Below are positions 59,690-64,000 of a DNA stretch of 64,000 nt, piece by piece. Where the stretch lies: NCBI GenBank assembly GCA_964490725.1, contig CAZBDU010000004.1:1-64000 (forward strand). The letters are read 5' to 3'. Source of the stretch: CAZBDU01 sp964490725. Its GTDB lineage: Bacteria > Spirochaetota > Spirochaetia > SZUA-6 > DRHE01. Below the pieces are notes generated by a model that searched no databases, had not been told where the DNA came from, and saw only the letters and a program-made list of their open reading frames with translations. Each line of letters begins with the position of its first letter. Within the stretch, counting starts at the first letter, position 1. A program made the translations under genes and the position numbers.

Positions 59690-59838
59690 ACTCCCAGACG
59701 GCCGCTTGCCTCGAGCATATCTTGCTTCACGAGATGGTTCACATTCTTGAGAGGCATCATGACGAACGGTTTAGAGATTTGATGGATAGGCTGATGCCTC
59801 AGTGGCGTTTACGCCGGGCGTACGCCGGGTGGAGCTGA
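59690..59838 (+). pseudogene. YgjP/SprT-like metallopeptidase C-terminal remnant
   Basis: The plus strand reads CLEHILLHEMVHILERHHDE, then RFRDLMDRLMPQWRLRRA. HEMVH is the zinc motif of DUF45 (YgjP-like) proteins. The N-terminal two thirds are missing. Confidence 0.65.
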
Positions 59839-60291
59839 ACCGCACGCCACCGGCACACGAGGACTGGCGGTACTGAGTCTATTGTCTCTTATTGAGCCCG
59901 CTCCAGGGCCAGGGAAACTGCGAATGGCCGCTTGTTCTGTGCTGTTCTTCACAAGCCCACAGCTCATACAGTCGTAGCCAAAACGCAGACGCCCGGCCTG
60001 CTTGACTCGCGTGCGGAGCACCATGCGTCACCGGTGTCAATCTCTGTTCCAGGAATCCGTCTCGCTATCGCCGCAATCCATTTGCTCGGAAAGAATTGCT
60101 CCCCCACCGCGCCGTTCGCAAGCCCGAAGGTTGACGCGGTAGCCGTTCACCGAACGGTGGCTATGCATCTAACTCTATTCTGCAAAGAAAGATAAGACTA
60201 GGTGCCGTGGCACGCTTCATGCAAAACATCTGGGCGAGGCAGGACCGCATGCCCTCGAGGCACGGAGCCGGGCCTTCGACAGGAGGCAACT
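59839..60291. other. Intergenic stretch before the vWA gene
   Basis: No gene recognised. The A-rich AAAGAAAGATAAGACTAG segment near 60182 may be part of a promoter, but no clear -35/-10 pair is seen. Confidence 0.35.
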
Positions 60292-62295
60292 GTGAAACGC
60301 TTCATCGTAGTGCTGTGGCTGATCGTGAGCTGTGTCGCCGTCTGGGCAGGCGGCAGCGCAGAGGGCGGCTCCACCAGGGGGCGATATCTCGCCGGACAAG
60401 GCGTGATCATCCCGCCCGGAGAGGTCCGGGAGAGCTCCTACATCGCCTACGTCGACTACAGCTACCCCAGGCCCGACGATCTCTTGGGGGTGAGCCTGTA
60501 CACCGGCCACCGGCAGATCTCGGGAAGGGGGCAGCAGGAGCTCGTGCAGATCGGTATCCAGGCCAAGGAGCTTCCCTTCGCGGAGCTTCAGCCCATGAAC
60601 CTGGCCTTCGTGATCGATCACAGCGGTTCCATGAGCGCAGCGAACAAGCTCGACTGGGTGAAGAAGGCCTTCGAAGTCTTCATCCGCAGCGTGCGCAAGA
60701 CTGACTTCGTGTCCCTGGTGATCTTCGACGACACCGCCGAGGTGATCTTCCCGTCGACCAGGATGTCCAGCAACGAGCAGAGGCTGCGGTTCCGCGCAGC
60801 GGTTTCGAGGATCCAGGTCGACGGCGGAACGAACGTCCCGGCGGGATTGAGCCTCGGGTACCGCGAAGTGATGAAGAACTACCGCAGCAACTACACCAAC
60901 CGGGTGCTCCTGTTGACCGATGGCCTGAGCAACGTGGGATCTACCCAGGCGATGCTCGACGAGGCGGATTCCTACCGCGCGCGGGGAGTGAATGTTTCCA
61001 CCATCGGTGTGGGCTCCGGCTTCGACCCTGACCTCATGGAGGAGCTCGCCCGGAGGGGCGGAGGAAGCTCGCGGTTCATCTCGGACATGAAGGAGATGGA
61101 AAGCATCTTCGGAAGTGACCTCGACCGCATGGCGGTCCCCGCTGCCCGGGATCTGCGCATGACCCTGGAGTTCCTCCTGCCCGTGGAGATCCTGGGCACC
61201 TGGGGCTACGAGCACCAAGTCGACGGCGCTACCGTCACCTACACGTTGCCCACGCTGCATCACCGGGACTACGAGACCATCCTGACCGAGATCCGGATCC
61301 TTGCCACGGAGCGGCGCGGAGCTGTGGAGCTCGCCCGCTTCCACCTGACCTACCGTGACGCCGCCGGCGCCGAGCGCACCGCGGGACCGTACCCGGTTAC
61401 CGTGGAGCTCGTGGATGCCGCTTCACCGGTAACGGGTTATTCCGACGGCATGGTCATGCGTTCCGGCGCCATGCTGGATTTCGCTCGCGGACTGCGGAGA
61501 ATCGGGGAAGTGTACTACGCCGGCGCGGCGGATCTGCGGGAGGTCAACAACCTGCGGGACGCTATGTGGCAGAAGAACGGCGACGCAGAGGTCTCTGACG
61601 ACGAGTACCTGGCCCTCACGAGCCCGGAGATCGAGCGGCTCGAGGGCACCTACAAAGGCCGGCTCAGGACGGCTCTGAACGTGACGGTGGCCTTGCGTAA
61701 ACGGCTCGTGAACGTCCGCATGCGCTCAGATGACCAGGGCTTTGACACCGAGATCAAGATGATGGACCAGTACATCGAAATCCTGGGCAAGGAGCTTGAG
61801 CTGGAGGAAGCCGTTGCCGACGCGTTGCGGGCCGACGTGGAGCTCGCACCCGCTCTAGCCGGCGAGCGGACCCTCGCGGAGGAGCTCCACGGCTTGTTTC
61901 GCGAGATCGCCCTGCACGTGGATGGCCAGGGAGGCGTGATCGCGGTCTCCGGATTCAGCGCCGCAGAGGAGAAGCAGCCCCGGCTCGTGGCCGTCCTCAA
62001 CGAGATGGGCGTGGTGGAGCTCGCGAAGATTGAAGGCCTCACTGTGGTGGAGCGCTCCCGGATCGACGCGCTCCTGGCCGAGCAACAGCTCGCGGTGAGC
62101 GATCTGGTGGACACGGAGAAGGCCATCTCAGTAGGCAAGCTGCTGGCGGCCCGGCTGATCCTCACCGGTTCCGTCATCGAGATGCCCACGTCGGTGGTGA
62201 TCTTCTGCCGGGTCGTGAACGTCCAGACCAGCGAGGTGGAGTCGGCGGCCCAGGTGATTCTGCCCAAGACTCCTCAGCTCGCAGCCATGCTGTGA
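60292..62295 (+). CDS. Exported vWA-domain protein with C-terminal CsgG-like region
   Basis: A 667-residue exported protein. The signal peptide ends in WAGGSAEGG. A von Willebrand factor A domain begins near residue 105 with the MIDAS motif DHSGSMS (Asp109), TNVPAGLSLGY and LLLTDGLSN. The central part resembles inter-alpha-trypsin-like beta domains. The last 120 residues (MGVVELAKIEGLTVVERSRI, DALLAEQQLAVSDLV, AARLILTGSVIEMPT) look like the CsgG/FlgO nucleotide-free family. It should sit in the periplasm or on the surface and bind metal-dependent protein ligands. The GTG at 60292 follows AGGAGG. Confidence 0.85.
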   Translation: MKRFIVVLWLIVSCVAVWAGGSAEGGSTRGRYLAGQGVIIPPGEVRESSYIAYVDYSYPRPDDLLGVSLYTGHRQISGRGQQELVQIGIQAKELPFAELQPMNLAFVIDHSGSMSAANKLDWVKKAFEVFIRSVRKTDFVSLVIFDDTAEVIFPSTRMSSNEQRLRFRAAVSRIQVDGGTNVPAGLSLGYREVMKNYRSNYTNRVLLLTDGLSNVGSTQAMLDEADSYRARGVNVSTIGVGSGFDPDLMEELARRGGGSSRFISDMKEMESIFGSDLDRMAVPAARDLRMTLEFLLPVEILGTWGYEHQVDGATVTYTLPTLHHRDYETILTEIRILATERRGAVELARFHLTYRDAAGAERTAGPYPVTVELVDAASPVTGYSDGMVMRSGAMLDFARGLRRIGEVYYAGAADLREVNNLRDAMWQKNGDAEVSDDEYLALTSPEIERLEGTYKGRLRTALNVTVALRKRLVNVRMRSDDQGFDTEIKMMDQYIEILGKELELEEAVADALRADVELAPALAGERTLAEELHGLFREIALHVDGQGGVIAVSGFSAAEEKQPRLVAVLNEMGVVELAKIEGLTVVERSRIDALLAEQQLAVSDLVDTEKAISVGKLLAARLILTGSVIEMPTSVVIFCRVVNVQTSEVESAAQVILPKTPQLAAML

Positions 62296-62346
62296 GGCGC
62301 ACGCGGGTGTCGACGGCCGAGACGGTGTTCAGAAGGAGGCCTGCCA

Positions 62347-63919
62347 TGAGGACGATCGGGAGTTGGCGCTGCCTGGCTGTGTCGCTGGGCGTGTGTGCTC
62401 TGCTCGTGATGCCAGTCGCTTGCACCGGCCCGGTGACGCCGCCGGTGCCCGGGGAGCAGGCACTGTTGGTGAAACAGGGCCTCGACATCATCTCCAACGG
62501 AAGCTGGGAGTACAGCTACCCCTACGGTGTCGTGATCGACGGCGAGGGGGGAGAGTGCTCGGAGGAGGCGGTCTTCTCCATCTTCAACCTTCAACGTTGG
62601 TCAGGTTGAACTGAGTGTCTTGGACGTGGAGCTATCATCCGGGGATACTGCTGACTTCGATCTCGACTGCTCGCAGCTGCCGAGCGTGGTGCCGTCCCTG
62701 GAGGCGGGCGACTTCACCGTCTGCTTCGATCCGCTGGCCAGCACGGGGACGAGAACGGCAGAGGTGTCGATTTCGACCGACGATCCCCACGCGCCGATCT
62801 TCACCTTCACCGTGAAAGGGTACGGCATGAGGAAGATCGCGGCGGAGGACGGCGCGGCTTCGGATGGGTTCGGCCGGTCCATTGCCCTCGACGGAGATGC
62901 CGCCATCGTGGGCGCAGGCGATGCGGCGCATATCTTCTACAGGGACCACGGCGGCACGGACAACTGGGGTCAGGTGAAGAAGCTCACGGGAGGAAGCGGC
63001 TTCGGCGAGGCCGTCGCAGTGAGCGGCGATGCTGCGATCGTGGGCGGCGAGACAAACTCCAACCGGGTTTACCTGTACTATCGCGACGTCGGGGGACCAG
63101 ACAACTGGGGGGCCAATTCCATCGCCAGCATCTACGGCGGGACCCTCAGCCAATTCGGCCGCTCCATTAGTGTCGACGGCGACACTATGGTTGTCGGGGC
63201 GCCGCTCGCAGTGGACGGCTACGGGCAGGGATTCGCTCGAATCTTCTACCGCCAACCCGGCAACATCTGGGGATTGGTGAAGGAGCTGACCTCGAGCCAC
63301 GCCGGGGTCCAGTACTTCTTCGGAAGGTCCGTCGCGGTTTCCGGTGACACCATCATGGTCGGACAGTGCAGCAGCGTCTCCGCCAACTCGCGGGAGGTGT
63401 TCTTCTTCTACCGCGACAAGGGCGGGGCGAACAACTGGGGAGAAGCGAAGAAGATCACTGTCACCGAGCTCGTGGGAGGCACGGCGGGTACCTTCGGCCG
63501 TGTCATCGCCCTCTCCGGAGACACTGCGGTCATAGGCGTCGAAGACGACTCTCTGGGAGGTGCGGTATACATTCTCGAACGCAACGCCGGCGGGACAGAC
63601 AACTGGGGGCTCGTGAAGAAACTCGTCCCTGATGAGGGCTCGTTCGGTCGCTCGGTCGCCCTGTCAGGAGATACGCTGGTCGTAGGCTCTATGTTCCGGG
63701 GGGATGACGGGTACCACCACGGCGCGGTGGACGTCTTCGCCCGAAACCAGGGGGGGAAGTGACAACTGGGGCCTGGTCAAGAGGCTGGTCCGCCAGGAGA
63801 GTGGCTCTGGAGGAGACTTCGGTGCGTCGGTTTCAGCGGACGGCGGCACGGTGATGGTCGGGACCCCGTGGTACGACCCGGACGGCGGCATCGGTTCTGT
63901 CCACGTATGGGAACCGTGA
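62347..63919 (+). pseudogene. FG-GAP-repeat surface lipoprotein, twice frameshifted
   Basis: One gene broken into three frames. It begins MRTIGSWRCLAVSLGVCALL and has a lipobox ending in VACTG. After a 7-bp duplication at 62582-62595 the frame shifts, and the protein goes on in another frame as a choice-of-anchor D-type region, then FG-GAP-like repeats (SVALSGDTLVVGS, RVIALSGDTAVIG), each with a DNWG motif. A G-run near 63752-63758 shifts the frame again to SDNWGLVKRLVRQ and a stop at 63919. The repeats would form a beta-propeller. Either real phase-type decay or sequencing errors. Confidence 0.8.
62582..62595 (+). repeat. 7-bp tandem duplication CTTCAAC x2
   Basis: CTTCAAC at 62582-62588 is repeated at 62589-62595. 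Removing one copy restores IFNVGQVELSV in frame, the natural continuation of the protein. Confidence 0.85.
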
Positions 63920-63934
63920 CCGGGAGGCGATGGG

Positions 63935-64000
63935 ATGAACAGGAAGCACCTGTGCGCATGCGTGGTTGCGGCGGCCGCAACGCTGCTGGCCGGCTGTGAC
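63935..64000 (+). CDS. Start of a lipoprotein gene, cut by the window end
   Basis: Only 22 codons are present: MNRKHLCACVVAAAATLLAG then CD. The lipobox LLAGC is complete, so the product is a lipoprotein anchored at its cysteine. The ATG follows GGGAGGCGATGGG. It is 15 bases after the previous gene and is probably part of the same operon. Confidence 0.7.
   Translation, partial: MNRKHLCACVVAAAATLLAGCD

Noticed and set aside
1..64000. CRISPR array
   Set aside because: No regularly spaced short direct repeats were found and no cas-like genes.

Overview
The window is GC-rich bacterial chromosome, most likely from an uncultured spirochaete (inference). The clues are exported proteins whose mature ends begin with AGGSAEGG or YGGGAQETKE, a style common in Spirochaetales, small outer-membrane barrels, FG-GAP-type surface proteins, many ABC sugar importers and several two-component hybrids. 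I found no rRNA, tRNA or CRISPR array.

Layout. 1-1298 (minus): a coupled three-gene set ending in a quinone-oxidoreductase-like gene, divergent from a large MalT/LuxR-type regulator (1450-4170). 4171-5405: an ISKra4-type transposase remnant. 5463-14500 (plus): one long transcription unit behind a consensus promoter, with a ribose/galactose-type ABC importer (ATPase, two permeases, binding protein), an unknown membrane-anchored protein, two uroporphyrinogen-decarboxylase-fold proteins and a DUF362 protein. 14500-24330: an accessory zone holding ankyrin proteins, two outer-membrane barrels, HicBA toxin-antitoxin loci (one toxin with a premature stop), IS21 and serine-recombinase wreckage, and two repeat families. 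24458-31249 (minus): a second carbohydrate operon with RpiR regulator, MBL-fold hydrolase, MalEFG-type importer, a third UroD-fold protein and a PHP-type phosphoesterase. 31290-33071: recombinase, phage-tail and UvrA fragments. 33299-35515 (minus): an ECF42-like sigma factor with YCII/DGPF and VOC proteins.

36878-39265 (minus): ArsR regulator, a 49-residue Cys-rich protein and an ABC-2 exporter. 39520-44889: a second ArsR regulator divergent from a Zn-ribbon protein, a TDT transporter, a CPNC thioredoxin-like protein, an ArsP-like permease, an unknown protein, an MtrA-like corrinoid protein and an arsenate reductase. This is probably a metalloid or thiol-stress locus and is the most unusual gene set in the window. 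45200-47470: decayed ABC exporter and recombinase pieces. 47676-49323 (minus): Nramp metal importer and UspA. 49864-59505: a signalling block with three hybrid histidine kinases, a lone receiver and an HD-GYP response regulator. 60292-64000: exported vWA/CsgG-like protein, a twice-frameshifted FG-GAP lipoprotein and the start of a further lipoprotein.

The two sugar operons share a design: importer plus UroD-fold enzymes with an intact H-S/T-C-G motif, and a strong hairpin just after the binding-protein gene. The accessory zones hold many partial copies of the same few families, which points to repeated insertion and deletion.
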